Source of the DNA: Raphanus sativus
Lineage: Eukaryota > Streptophyta > Magnoliopsida > Brassicales > Brassicaceae
Reading direction: 5' to 3'
Length of the DNA stretch: 64,000 nt
Assembly (NCBI RefSeq): GCF_000801105.2
Contig: NC_079516.1
Span: 45,798,908-45,862,907, forward strand
Part shown: one piece after another, positions 36,121 to 48,066 of the stretch
Layout of the letters: the number at the start of each line of letters is the position of its first letter
Position numbering within the stretch: position 1 is the first letter of the stretch
Made by a program: the position numbers and the translations under genes
The notes under the pieces: model-generated
Database searches by the model: none
What the model was told of the DNA's origin: nothing
Seen by the model: the letters and a program-made list of their open reading frames with translations, nothing else

Positions 36121-36800
36121 CTGGAGAAGTACGAGGACTACTTGAAGCTCAAATCAAGAGTAGAGATCTTACAACATTCACAACGGTACATAGCGTTATT
36201 CATTACACATCTTGAAAAGTGAATGCTTACTCCATGTCTCTGGATAACTTATAACTCTTCTGACTTTAGGCATTTGCTAGGTGAAGAGATAGCCGGGATG
36301 GGAGTGGATGAGCTTGAGCAGCTACAACATCAAGTAGATACATCACTAAGACAGATAAGATCCACAAAGGTATACATAATCTCAAGAAACCATAAGCTTA
36401 TATTTGATTCTTTTAGTCTAAAGAGAATTTAGAACAGTACCAAATCTTGGAATTGTTGTCTAAGTGCCAGTCCCGGTCAATGCTTGATCAACATTCTGAA
36501 CTCAAAACAAAGTTACATAAACTTTCACAGTGTTCCATTATCTCAATACAACACTCTCATATTGATTAATTTACAGGAGGAAATGTTATTGGAAACCACC
36601 ATAGATCTTGAGTGAAAGGTTGTGCCATCAAAATCTTATAGCCCAAGAAATTGTATCATTTGAGATCTTTCACAATATTGTTGTCTTTTTCTCTTTATCT
36701 ATCTCAGTTGGAAGAACGTGATGGAGCCCATAATCAATCAATATTGGGAGCTTCTTCTTCTGTAGAACGTTCCCAACAATCCAACATCATCAACAATAGC
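36121..36800 (+). pseudogene. SEPALLATA4-like MADS K-box gene fragment
   Basis: Several K-box exons of a SEP-class MADS gene survive with intron-like gaps. One at 36121-36184 reads 'EKYEDYLKLKSRVEILQHS'. A 100-bp exon at 36270-36369 reads 'LLGEEIAGMGVDELEQLQHQ' and ends 'SLRQIRSTK'. Further pieces lie near 36466-36530 ('RSMLDQHSELKTK') and 36577-36618 ('EEMLLETTIDLE' then a stop). The MADS DNA-binding domain is missing. Exon order and wording resemble AGL3/SEP4 more than other SEP genes as I recall them. Because it sits between Helitron ends, with introns, it is best read as genomic capture by the Helitron. It should not make a working factor. Confidence 0.75.
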
Positions 36801-37320
36801 AACAACAGGGCAAGAGTTCTTATCAAGTAAATTTTGAGTCAATAAGCAGGTTACTTCAGGCCTTTACAAGGCAATGTAGTATTGTATAGGAGGTATGAAG
36901 ACCCTGTGAATTGACCTTGCATATAGTTAACACGATTGAAGAATCCCTAACGTTTGAAGAGGATATAAATTACTCACAAAAATCAGCCGTACTTAAAAAG
37001 ATATGCATATGCAGTTGAAAAACAATACTTATACCGTTGACAAAAAAATATACAGACGCAACATTAGAGGCTAAATTAAACTGCGCCACAAAAATACGTA
37101 CGAAATCGGAGACTCGGAAACAATGAAAATAAAAAACAGCATTCGTATGGAGCCAACCAAAACATCCTATCTTTTGTAGGATATGGAAGAAGATAGTAAA
37201 ATTCACAAAATTCTTAAAATAGCAAGGATCGGCCTTATCATTACAACCAACAACATAACTTAATACTCTCTATAGAGCCAACCAAAATAGAGTTCAACTA
37301 AGCAAATAAGAAAATCAACA

Positions 37321-37354
37321 AACAAATATAATTTGTTGAGAAAACAAATATAAT
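37321..37354. repeat. 12-bp direct duplication around a 10-bp spacer
   Basis: aacaaatataat occurs at 37321-37332 and 37343-37354 with ttgttgagaa between. Low complexity, so weak support as a microinsertion. Confidence 0.35.
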
Positions 37355-37573
37355 CATTTTAAATAAGTGATATAATCAGAGGATGGAGTAAAAGAACCTG
37401 TAAATAACAATATTGATCATTGACCTTCCAAATCTAGAAATAAGCATAACAAAATAAAAATCCAAAAATGAGATACAAAACCCAAAAAATGCAAAAATTG
37501 ACTCACTAATAGGTTGAATATAATAAAACAAAACTCTAAAAATCATAAGTGAGATAAAGCAATTAAAAATGAG

Positions 37574-38435
37574 GAACAAAACTTAGGTTCACCCCCTAAG
37601 GTGAATCTCTACATTCACCCACCAATAAGAATTAGTTAATTGAGATTTGATATCTCTTAAAAAAGAAAACCAAGTAATAATGATTTAATGAAATAAAATT
37701 ATGTTTTTAGATAAATAAAAAATAGTAGTAATCATCAAAAAAATACATTCTTTTTAATATTGATAAATCCGTCAGAAAATACTAAACTCTAAACCCTAAA
37801 TTATAAACCCTAAACCCTAAGTTCTAAATACTAAACCCTAAACCCTTAGGGAAAGCCTGAACCCTTGGGCAAATCCTATACCCTAAACCCTTAAATTTAA
37901 ACCAAACCTTAAATCATAAACTAAATCTTAATTCCTAAACCCTAAATCATAACTTCTAATACTAAACCTTAAATCCTAAATTCCAAAATGGTTTATAGTT
38001 TAGGATTAAGAGTATATGATTTAATATTTGTCAAAGAGTTTAGGGTTTAGGGTTTAGGGTTTCGTGTTTAGAATTTAGGGTTTAATATTATGGTTTATGA
38101 TTAAGGGTTTAGGGTTTAAGATTAACGATTTAGGGTATAGGATTTGCCCAAGGGTTCAGGCTTTCCCTAAGGGTTTAGGGTTTAGTATTTAGAATTTAGG
38201 GTTTAGTATTTAGAATTTAGAGTTTAGGGTTTAGTATTTTTGACGGATTTATCAATACTAAAAAAATATTTTTATAATTGCTACTATTTTTTATTTATCT
38301 AAAAACATAATTTTATTTCATTAAATTCTTATTATTTGGTTTTCTTTTTTAAGAGATATCAAATCTCAATTAACTAATTCCTATTGGTGGGTGAATGTAG
38401 AGATTCACCTTAGGGGGTGAAGGTAAGTTTTGTTC
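37574..38435. mobile_element. Mutator-type MITE nested in the Helitron, telomere-like interior
   Basis: Perfect 9-bp target duplications aaaaatgag at 37565-37573 and 38436-38444 flank inverted ends beginning GAACAAAACTTA and containing TTCACCCCCTAAGGTGAA, then CACCCACCAATA. The core is shared with the element at 7172-7917, but the outermost bases differ, so these are two subfamilies. The interior (about 37790-38235) is an imperfect palindrome of ccctaaa units on the left and tttaggg units on the right. No coding capacity. Confidence 0.88.
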
Positions 38436-39173
38436 AAAAATGAGTCAAGCTTCGAGAAAAAAACATTAGGAAAAACAAGATTTTCGAAAGCGGTGAAAAA
38501 CACACCAACAGTTTATTCTCATATTCAAAACAAAGCCGTATCTTAGACTCATCTCAAATAACTTAATTATAAGAAAAAAATGTCAACAACAGACGATGGC
38601 GAAAAAAATGCATTTCCACTAAATAAAAAAATTATTTTTGGAAGATAAGGAGGATGATGATAAAATAGTAAAATATTTCTAAAAATATAAATTAATAAAT
38701 AATATAATTAATAAATGTTAATCTAATAGTTAATTATATATCATGGAACATAAACAAATGTCATCTATTTATAAGTATTTCCAAATAAATTTCACATCAA
38801 AATTATTTTAAACATTAAGTAAATAGTACAATGATATAGTGTAGTATTTTGTGTTTTTAATAAATATTTTAGTTCAATTTTTCATCTGATCGAAATGTTA
38901 TTCATTTTGTCTAACAATTATTTTTATTGTTTTTGCAGTGATCTTATAGTGAGAGAATAAATTATACGTATTTTATAAAAAAGTAGAAGACAAATCATCT
39001 ATCATGTAGTTTACATAACTGCAACAATTTTGAGGATCAATTTACTGAAATTATATATAAAGTGATTTTATAATATCTTTTTATAATAATTTAAATGCTT
39101 CATAAATCAATAAAAAATCATATAAAAATAATTTTTAATATAACTTCCCGCCCGCAGGGCGGGCCGACCCTAG

Positions 39174-39954
39174 TTCATTATACAACATAGTGCTTTGCTA
39201 TGAAATCTTATTTGGGCCAACTTTAAACTTAATGTCCAAGATTTAAGCCCAAAAAAAATTGGTAACATTTTACAGTCTTACACAAATCGTCAAATGTGTG
39301 TTTTGAGAGAGTACATGTTAACATGGAGAGCTCTAGAAAGATAAATATATATGTTAGTTTGGTTTAGAACATTTCTAATCATGCTTTATTTTCTATTCCA
39401 AATGATCTTTTTTATAATAAAATCTACTCTAACATTATTATATTTTTAACTTCCAAAAAAAAAAATACGGAAACCTCTTTTGTCTAGTGATTTGATTAAA
39501 CGTTAATCAATATTTTTACATTAAAAAGTCTGATTTCCGAATCATAAAAACAATTATGTAAATTTATAGAGAAAAACAAATTTACAAATATATTTATCTT
39601 AATTTTGTAATAGCATAATTATTTAGTTTAAAAAAATAGAGAACGGAATATGTTTATTCCAACGATGGACTAGTTATGTAATTTTTTTCCATTTCCATCT
39701 CTATAAAATGAAACAAAATTGAAGTAAATTTTAATTCTATTTGGAATTATTTTAAAACGTTTTTAAAGTGAAAAAAAATAAAATAATACATTTGGTTATC
39801 TTTTGAAATTATAAGACTTTGGGTTTTGCCACGAAATATTAGGACTTTATCCAATTTTTAAACCGGATATATTTGGTACACAAAATAGAAAAACCTCCTC
39901 ACATTTACCTCATCACACACTTGGTTCCAAACCCCACAAAAGCAGCAGGAGCCA
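39174..39954. other. Upstream flank of the CSD2 pseudogene
   Basis: AT-rich sequence of 0.8 kb between the Helitron end and the CSD2 start. No CHX7 or CHX8 (cation/H+ exchanger) sequence, expected here from Arabidopsis order, was seen. The final 80 bp are a pyrimidine/A-rich leader. Confidence 0.55.
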
Positions 39955-41195
39955 ATGGCTGCTCACACCATCCTCTCCTTCTCATCTCCTTGTCATCGCC
40001 TTCTCATTTCTCCGTTATCCAACCCCAACCCACCACTCCGTTCCTCTTTCCGCGGCGTCTCTCTCAACCTCCACCGTCCCCAGCCGGTTTCCTTCTCAGC
40101 CTCGAAGAAATGGATGGCTAACAGTGGTTTCCGCCGCGAAGAAAGCCGTTGCAGTGCTCAGGGGTAACTCCGACGTAGAAGGAGTTGTTACTCTCACTCA
40201 AGAAGACACAGGTCTCCCCCCCCCCCCCCCCCCCCCCCCTTCTTCCTCCACCATTTCTCTGTTTCCTTCTTACTTAATGAAACATTGGTTTTGATGATGT
40301 GAAAGCAAGCAGGTCCTACAACAGTGAATGTTCGTATCACTGGTCTCACTCCAGGGCCTCATGGCTTTCACCTCGTATTAACTCTTCCTTTTTATCTACT
40401 TTCGATTCTTTTAAGAGTTACTTACTTACTGTGTTTTTTTTCTTTCTTTTTAAAAAAAAAACAGCATGAGTTTGGTGATACAACAAATGGATGCATCTCA
40501 ACAGGACCACATTTCACCCCTAACAACATGACACACGGAGCTCCTCAAGACGAGATCCGTCATGCGGGTGACATGGGAAACATCATTGCCAATGCCGACG
40601 GTATCTCCATTCAAGCTTTTAATCAATCTTCGAAAACTGTTTCAGGCTAAGTACAGTTTTTTTTTTTTTGAATTGTAACAACACAACAGGCGTGGCAGAA
40701 ACAACACTTGTGGACAATCAGATTCCTCTGACTGGTCCTAAATCTGTTGTCGGAAGAGCCTTTGTGGTTCACGAGCTTCAGGATGATCTTGGAAAGGGTA
40801 AACACTCTTATCCCTAATTTTACTTCCCCATTCTCCATCTTACTATTCTTGCTACTGAAAAAGATGGTTCTTATCAAAGTTGTGATCTGATTACTTCTTC
40901 TTAATTTTTGTTTGCCAAAATAATAGGTGGGCATGAGCTTAGTCTGACCAGTGGTAACGCAGGCGGTATGATTAGTTTTTTTGATCCCTATGACTTAGCC
41001 TGCTATTGTTTCAAACGTTTACATATGTCTATAAGAATACTTTTTTCAAAAGAAAAATTTTCAGTTTCTTTTTTTAAGAAAGAAAGCTTTGCTTATATAT
41101 AATAGTTTGAATGCGAATTTGGAATTTGTGTGTTTGGTAATCTCACGAGCTACGTGGGTTCTAACGCAGATGTGGTTGGTTTGACGCCGCTCTAA
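39955..41195 (+). pseudogene. CSD2: Chloroplast Cu/Zn superoxide dismutase (CSD2), decayed
   Basis: Recognisable exons are 39955-40211, 40313-40374, 40465-40600, 40690-40797, 40927-40965 and 41170-41195. The encoded pieces include a Ser/Arg-rich chloroplast transit region, '[14 protein letters not shown]' with copper-ligand histidines, '[15 protein letters not shown]' with zinc ligands, '[12 protein letters not shown]' and the end 'GLTPL'. CSD2 dismutates superoxide in plastids. Two lesions break it: in exon 1, near 40118-40121, two bases appear missing relative to the frame that continues '[12 protein letters not shown]', causing a stop at 40165-40167; and the tiny exon coding for GRLACG is not intact, with degenerate sequence near 41112-41130 lacking a proper acceptor. 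Intron 1 contains a C homopolymer (about 40217-40239). The small-exon loss makes assembly error a less likely sole cause. It matches At2g28190 by order. Confidence 0.8.
40563..40584 (+). promoter_or_regulatory. Residual miR398 target site in the CSD2 pseudogene
   Basis: The sequence is TGCGGGTGACATGGGAAACA followed by TC, in exon 3. CSD2 is an established miR398 target at this place, where the recalled functional site has ACCTGG. Here the second C is A, which places a mismatch at about miRNA position 11, next to the slicing position. Confidence 0.6.
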
Positions 41196-42004
41196 GTCTG
41201 GAATAAGTAAAGTACTCTCTGTCTACTGTATTGTGTCTTGTTTCTTGTCAAATAATGTTTGGCTGATTAAACTTTTGATGTTTATATTCATAGCATCAAA
41301 AAAAAAACTCTCTTTGGATTTGTACCTTTGTAAAACTACTCATGGACCAAATCTGCTTTCCATCGTTTTTAGAAACATTGTTTTGGTATAACGTCTCTTT
41401 TTTTATCAAGTCAATTAACGATTCATGCTTTGATTTTGTTTTTTTAGGTAATGAGGTGAAGTGACTTTAACATATAGTATAAAAGAAATTGGTGATAAGC
41501 ATAACTAAAAATAAGCCAAACAAACAATTTTGAAAACCTCCATCTAAGTTTGGACATGTTATCCAGTAAAGAAAGAATCAAATTAAGAGATACCAAATCG
41601 AGTGATACACATCTGACTGCAAAACTTCATAACTCCTATCTTCTTCTTTTTTTCAAATCGTGGGAGTAGAAAGATAAGAGAGTGGAAAAAGGAAAATCTC
41701 AGAAATAGAGGGAAAGATAAGAGAGTGGAAAAAAGAAAATGTCATTTTGATATTTTTCACAATAATTAAAATATATTTAAATTATTATTAATTACACATA
41801 TTCAACCAATAACATTTAAGATAAATGACATTATTTATTAAATCAATGTTTTTGTAATTAATATTAAGTTGAAAGTTGCATTATAGTCCTAAAACGATAT
41901 TTTTTGTAACAAGAAAAAATGTTAAAAGGATATTTAATATGAAACATAAGACGATGATGGCACTAAGTGCACTGTATCATCAAAAGATCGTGTTATAGAA
42001 TGTA

Positions 42005-42785
42005 AGCACTCATCAAGGTATCAGGACTAGGAGAGAAATCCTTAGGTGCATTGGAAATAGAAGAAGCAACAAAAAGAAATACTGATTCATGGAAAATAAC
42101 ATGCCTTGAAATAGAGATGTTATTAGTTTCCAGATATTGTAGTACTTATAACCTTTAAATCCAGCTCGATAACCAATAAAAACATATGCCTTTGCTCGTG
42201 GATTGAACTTGGTGCGAGATTTAGAAGAGGTACTTTTATAGCACAGACATCTGAAGGTCTTTAGTTGGTTATATTTGGGGATTTTAGAGGTAAGGATTTG
42301 ATAAGGAGTTTTATTTTGGATGACTGGGGAATGGGGATGGTAATCTGTTGATAAGGAACCAACAATGAATATAAAATCCTTCTAGAAGTTAGGTGGTATA
42401 GAGGATTGAAACATTAAAGCACGAGCCACATTTAAAATGTGATAGTGTATTCTTTTGAAAACAGAATTACATTCAAGGTTTCAGGGCACGAATGAAATGA
42501 AATAATACCTTTAGCTTTAAACAACTCTGCAAATGAAAGTTCACGAGCATTATCGACACTAGTCTCAAACTGATTTTTAATCATAATCAGAAAAGTCGGA
42601 AACACATACAAGACATCAGATTTTAATTTCGTCAAGTAAACACAAGCTGCATGACTGTGATCGTCTACAATATTCAAGAAATATCAAAAACCTTCAGTTG
42701 TAGAAACAAAATATATACCCCAAACATCAATTTGAAGAAGATCAAATGGTGAATCACTGATTTTATTAGAAACTGGAAACAGAAT
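42005..42785 (-). mobile_element. Ty1/copia retrotransposon pol fragment (integrase region), decayed
   Basis: On the minus strand, disconnected frames read as copia integrase: 'SPFDLLQIDVWG' near 42750, 'LNIVDDHSHAACVYLTKLKS' near 42670, 'KGIISFHSCPE', 'NVARALMFQSSIPP' near 42400, 'LKTFRCLCYKSTSSKSR' and 'FIGYRAGFKGYKYY' near 42170, and 'ISISRHVIFHESVFLF' near 42090. Frameshifts and stops separate them. No LTR, gag or reverse transcriptase was found on either side, so this is an isolated internal relic of the integrase part of pol. Confidence 0.8.
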
Positions 42786-43305
42786 AATGTATGGAAATAT
42801 TTTCATTGAAGTTTATGAATGTACATCCTACTGTATTTATACTATCATGTACACATGTATGTATACTAACTACTAAGTTACATGAAACGACACAGTCTCA
42901 TATACATATATTTACGATCACATGTAGTGTAGTAAAACTGAAAAAGAAAAAGTTCAGCTTACCCACTTGGTTATTCCAATTTGTTGTATGCGTCTCCCGA
43001 ACCGTCTGTCTGTTACTTCAACTACTTTAATATATAGATATACGAACACTTCCTATTATATTAGTGATACTTTTGCTTTCTCAAAATGGTCGGTCAACTT
43101 GTGAATATAAATCTTTCTTTCGACATGCTTTAAGATAATTTCATCCGAACTCATCTATGGAAATTACAAATTAGACTTTGTTCGAGACTTACCAATAACA
43201 CAATTATTGGATTCTACCACTAATTTGTTATAATCCTATGTTTTTTTCTGAAAGAGAATGATAAAGAGAAGTTGATGTTTCTGACACAAACAATGTGACT
43301 TCTAT

Positions 43306-44239
43306 GGCCTTGATTGGTAGAGCATTAGCATTAGCATTATTCTCTACATTATCCAATCAACATTTGTTACAAAAGCATTTAGAAAAGCATTTACTAAATG
43401 CTAATGCTCTCCAAATGCTCTCTAGCAAATGCTCTCATATGAAGCTTTTGGAAGAGCATTTACATTTACAATTTATATATTTATGAAATAAATATAATTA
43501 GTTCACTTATTTGATTTAATAATATTATAAAATAAATTTTATATCCAGAAAATGAAGTTTCATTTCTAAAATAAATTTACAATATAAATATATTTTTTTT
43601 AAATAGTATTTCACATTTAAAATATAATATAATTATATAAACTATATTATATTTTAAATGCGAAATATATTTTTTAAATAGATATTTTAATTGTAAATTT
43701 TATTTTTTAAACAAAATTTTCGATATAAACATAATTTTTGAAATTAGTAAATAAAATAAATTAATTATGTCTATTTTATATATTAATATATATCCAAAAA
43801 TAAATTTATATTTTATTTATTTTATTTAATAATATTCAGAATTATTTTATAACCAAAAATAAATTTATATTTTTTAAAAAATTACATTTATTTTTAAAAA
43901 TAATAATATTTCACATTTAAAATTTAATTTCATTTATGTTATTAATTAAGATTCATTATTTTTAATAACAAATATTATATATATATATATATTATAAATA
44001 AATAAATAAATATATATATTATAATTAAATATATATATATATATATTATAATTTAATATATATTATTTTTAAATAAATATATTATATACTAACTTTTATA
44101 AAAAAAATTAAAATTGTATACTGCTACTGCTTTACCAATCATTTTATTAAAAGTTTTAATGAAAGCATACATCTTCTACAGCATATTGTTTCTACAGCAT
44201 ACTGCTACTGCTTCTTCATCTGCTGTACCAATCGAGGCC
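43306..44239. mobile_element. Harbinger-like MITE, 934 bp, AT-rich
   Basis: Inverted ends GGCCTTGATTGGTAGAGCA (left) and, in reverse, GGCCTCGATTGGTACAGCA (right) are flanked by TAT on both sides (43303-43305 and 44240-44242). A 3-bp duplication and GGCC...TTGGT-type ends resemble PIF/Harbinger elements, although the usual target is TWA. The subterminal regions are rich in agcatt/tgct repeats, and the interior is nearly pure AT with TA microsatellites. No transposase. Confidence 0.7.
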
Positions 44240-44638
44240 TATATATGGCTCACATCTATTCATTTATCTTTCTGGAATTTTCAAAATTGAACACTATTTT
44301 CGCGCTCTTGTCACAAATCTGGAATACGGAAGGTACAACCATGAAGGAGTAAACTATATCTTCAAAAATAACTCAATCCAAGCAAATCACGTTAGAAATT
44401 ATTTCGGAAAATTTAGATTCAATAACTACAAAAACTGAAATCAAGTCCATAATCATAAAAATGGTTAGAAAATATTCTGTAAATTAACATATTTCTTCAA
44501 ACTTTAAACCAAGTTCAAAAACAAAATTTAAACCGTATATATTTCTTTATCTATTTAAACTTTTAAAAGGAATTTAAGATTACTCAAAACTACTTAACGA
44601 ATCAAAATAATTAAATGTTATAACAATGAGAAAAGATA

Positions 44639-44679
44639 ATGCGATGACACGTTTGATCACAAAAAAAAATGCGGTGACA
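44639..44679. repeat. Oligo(A) microinsertion with 11-bp duplication
   Basis: atgcgatgaca (44639-44649) and atgcggtgaca (44669-44679) flank the 19-bp insert cgtttgatcac plus an A run. The insert resembles the 3' end of the LINE at 51936-53072 (tttgatc plus A run). Confidence 0.65.
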
Positions 44680-46568
44680 GAAAATTTTAATATGGTTCAC
44701 CAGTCCAACACAAATAAAGAAAAACATTTCATTAATAGAAGTTAAATCTATTTTTAAGATACATTAAAATTACAAGAACACAAAGTATATATAAAAATAT
44801 TTCAGTTTAACAAGACTCGGCTAACTAATAATATAAAACGAGATTTCTGGCTAGGTGTAAATAAAAAGCCATATTAGATTACAAATTTAACAACACTGAA
44901 TAGTGTTCAATTTTGAAAATTCCAGAAAGATATAAGCTATATACATAGAATAACATATACAAAATGATGAGATGAAAGAGAAAATAAAGGTAATTTTTGT
45001 CTATTATGTTACAGAACAGTAAAAAGATGGGTATTCGCTTAATTTACTTTTAAGTGCTATTTTCTTAATTTATTTTGTTTTTGGTTCTACCAAAAAATCA
45101 CCACCCAATATTTAACTATATCTGTTACTATTCGTTTTTGTGAGGAAGAAGATGCAGCAAAACAACAGGCTGATTTTGGTTTAGCTGGCATTGCTCTATT
45201 TTTTGTTTTATTATTAAACTTTGTTTTTGTTTCTTGACAATATTCGCTTTGTTCATTAAACTGTAGATCAAAATTTCATAACCAAACCTTACAACTCTTT
45301 ATACTAAAGTATTTATAAATGGGTTAGCTTACTGGCAACCAATAAAAACTTTAGTAGGATAGACATAGTTGATAGTTCTAGCAAATTTCGACAGCTACCT
45401 GAATAATGCATATATACATATAATGCACACTGGATTAGGTTCTGATTATGATATGTTTTCTATCTTTCAACGAGTATACAAATTGATTAATGGCAAATTA
45501 ACTATTTTACTGTTTCAGTTATACTGTAAAAGACTGTCTTGAAAGTATTTGGAAAAGACTATCATCTAGAAGCTTATCGGAAAAGACTAAGATGATATCA
45601 TCTAGAAGCTTATCCTTGTAGTAGTGGTAGATAATTTAACTATGCACAAATAAAAACATTTAATAGATCTTTTTGAACTGGTATGAACAATATTCATACT
45701 CTCAATCAAATATTAAATTTCTCTCGTCTTTAAAACAATTTTCGTTTGAATTTGTAAGTATTAATATAAATAACGCTACTGCAGTGGAGGTTTTCTACTA
45801 TGAAACACGACTTTTTATCAAATCTCACCTTTCTTATCTCTTACTGTAAACAGTAAAAAATATAATCTCACAAAATTGAAGAATATTTACCAAAAAGTCA
45901 TAAGTTTCAATAAAAAGTCATAACTAACCAGAGACTGATTAGTTTGCAGAACAAAAACAAAAGAAAAATATGATACAGATTATAGTTTGAAGATTTTTTT
46001 CAATTTAAAATGAATAGTGGGCAATGGTATAAATAAAACCGAAATACATATATGAAACAGCTACTTATAAGGAAGTGTGTGGTGAAGTGGAGTGAGTAAG
46101 AAGTAAGAGTGAGTTGTAGTTGTAGTGTTGAAGTGTGGTGAGGTGGTGTGTTATGTCTATCCACTCCTTTTGGACAAAAACTTCTTTCTATAAATAATGT
46201 CTTCAAACCCCACCACCACTCTCTCTTCTTCCTCTTAATATAAAACACCCTCTACTGTTTGGTATGCCACTCATTTTCTCACCTTATTTACATTTCAAAA
46301 GATATATTTTCAAGAACTTTCCACCTCTTTCCTTGGGCAAACATGCATGTATATGTTTGTTCGTGTGTAGATTTTTCACTCATCTTTTTTCAAGTAGAAG
46401 TCAATACTAAACTTTGAACTTATGGTTGTTATAAGTAAACAAAAATGCACTGAATGGATCGAATCAACAGATATAACTGAAATCATTAAATTGTGTAACG
46501 ATTCTGGGACTTAGATTGATTTAACATAGTTCAATTTAGTAGTCTCTCTAGAGTTCACCATTTAGATA

Positions 46569-46617
46569 TACAATACTTATATGAGCTTTTTTTTTGAAGC
46601 TTACAATACTATATGAG
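46569..46617. repeat. Oligo(T) microinsertion with 16/17-bp duplication
   Basis: tacaatacttatatgag (46569-46585) and the same minus one T (46602-46617) flank a 16-bp insert of C, a T run and gaagct. Confidence 0.7.
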
Positions 46618-47371
46618 TTACGCCGGATCTTTATTTATTCTTTGATCAGGCCTATTACATCCTAGTAAAAACTTAGCTTGAAAGTTGTATAATTCTTACA
46701 AATCAAGCGATTGTATCTTAGATGGCTTTATCTTTTATTAAGTTTTAATTTTCATTATGTTCTAGTAATAAATGATTTTATATTGAGAAGACTTTGTAAG
46801 AGCTATAAACTAGCTAGAAAAAAGAAATTGTAACTGGGAGTTGAGAGGAAAACAACAACCTGCAAGTGAAGTATAGCAAGCTAAAGAGTGGGTTGGATCC
46901 GGTTTTGTAGAAACAAGATCTTTTGGTAAATCCTAACTTGGAAGCGATGTCACATGTATGCCAGGCTCATTCACACCCACCAATTATAATTAGATAAACT
47001 AATTTTGAAATAACAAAAATGGAGTTGGCTAATGTTTAGTATCAGTGCTCAGATAAACAGTTGTATGTATGAAAACGTAAATTTGGTCTTCTACATCGTT
47101 CAATTTAACTAAACTTTTACAACGTAAAACATATATGCTCAATCATTAAGTCCTCTAAATCGTCTAAATATATTTCATTGTGGCTGAGAAAGAGTATTAG
47201 TTAAACGTTAAATTGATACTTCAATACTAATATATATTTGTTAGACCTTTATTTTAGAATATTGGTTGGAATGAGTTGTGTAATTGGTGGAAGATACAAC
47301 TAAAGATGCGGCGGTGCATCTTGACCCTTGCGTGCCTCACACTTTCTTCTCCTTTGTCTTCTTACGCTAAG

Positions 47372-47373
<2 letters not shown>

Positions 47374-47417
<44 letters not shown>
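47374..47417. repeat. (CT)n microsatellite
   Basis: About 22 uninterrupted CT units. It gives a Ser/Leu-rich artefactual frame. Confidence 0.97.
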
Positions 47418-47422
<5 letters not shown>

Positions 47423-47748
47423 TTGCTAACGTACATTTTTTGTTGTACTAACTTCCACACTGAACCTGCTTACGTCATATTTAACTGTTTCATAACTTTT
47501 CTTGGCATTAAAAAAGACATCTACTAGACAATGGTAATTCCAAACATCTACGTAAAGTGATAGAAAAGAAAAAAAACATGATTTCTTGATTTCAGAAGAA
47601 CTTCTTACGATGCATATAATAAACTTTACAAAGATCATTTGGTATTTGATATGAAATATTTTTAATTGATACAAAATAATTTACTTGATTTAGTTTTATA
47701 TTTTTGATCATGTGCATGAATTAAAGAAATGAAATATTTGTTTTTAGA

Positions 47749-47788
47749 TATTTTGAACTGGTTGTTCAAAAAAGGTTATTTTGAACTG
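47749..47788. repeat. Oligo(A) microinsertion with 12-bp duplication
   Basis: tattttgaactg occurs at 47749-47760 and 47777-47788. The 16-bp insert is gttgttcaaaaaaggt. Confidence 0.7.
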
Positions 47789-48066
47789 TACACTGGCACC
47801 CGTATATAATATATTTAAGAATGGCAGAACTATAATTATATATGTATACATATGTATTATGTTAGAGATATGATCTCATATTAAAAATATAAAAAGATTT
47901 AAGTAATATAGAAGAGACTAGAACGATTTTATTTATCATCAATTGTTTTTAACTCGAAAACTTAACACTTAACATAATATCATATTGAGTCAATTATCTG
48001 ACCCATTTATTCGGTCTAGAAAATGGGCTGATCATCTCAAGGATTGATGTCTTAGACAAAGTTCAA

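Larger units (their letters stand above)
34760..39173 (+). mobile_element. Non-autonomous Helitron, 4.4 kb, with captured MADS fragment
   Basis: The 5' end TCTTTATATATAAAAG follows an A at 34759. The 3' end has the hairpin CCCGCCC-GCA-GGGCGGG (39147-39163), a short spacer and CTAG at 39170-39173, followed by T. TC...CTRR ends inserted between A and T are the Helitron hallmark, and the 3' end closely resembles that of the element at 55906-58572. No Rep/helicase is present. The interior contains a SEP4-like gene fragment (about 36121-36800) and a nested Mutator-type MITE (37574-38435). Pairing of this 5' end with this 3' end is inferred. Confidence 0.65.

Noticed and set aside
40324..40650. Independent 108-aa SOD-like gene
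   Set aside because: It is CSD2 exons 2 and 3 read across an intron that happens to stay open.
46000..46248. 82-aa minus-strand frame
   Set aside because: Repetitive gtggtg/agttgtagt composition and no family; not supported as a gene.
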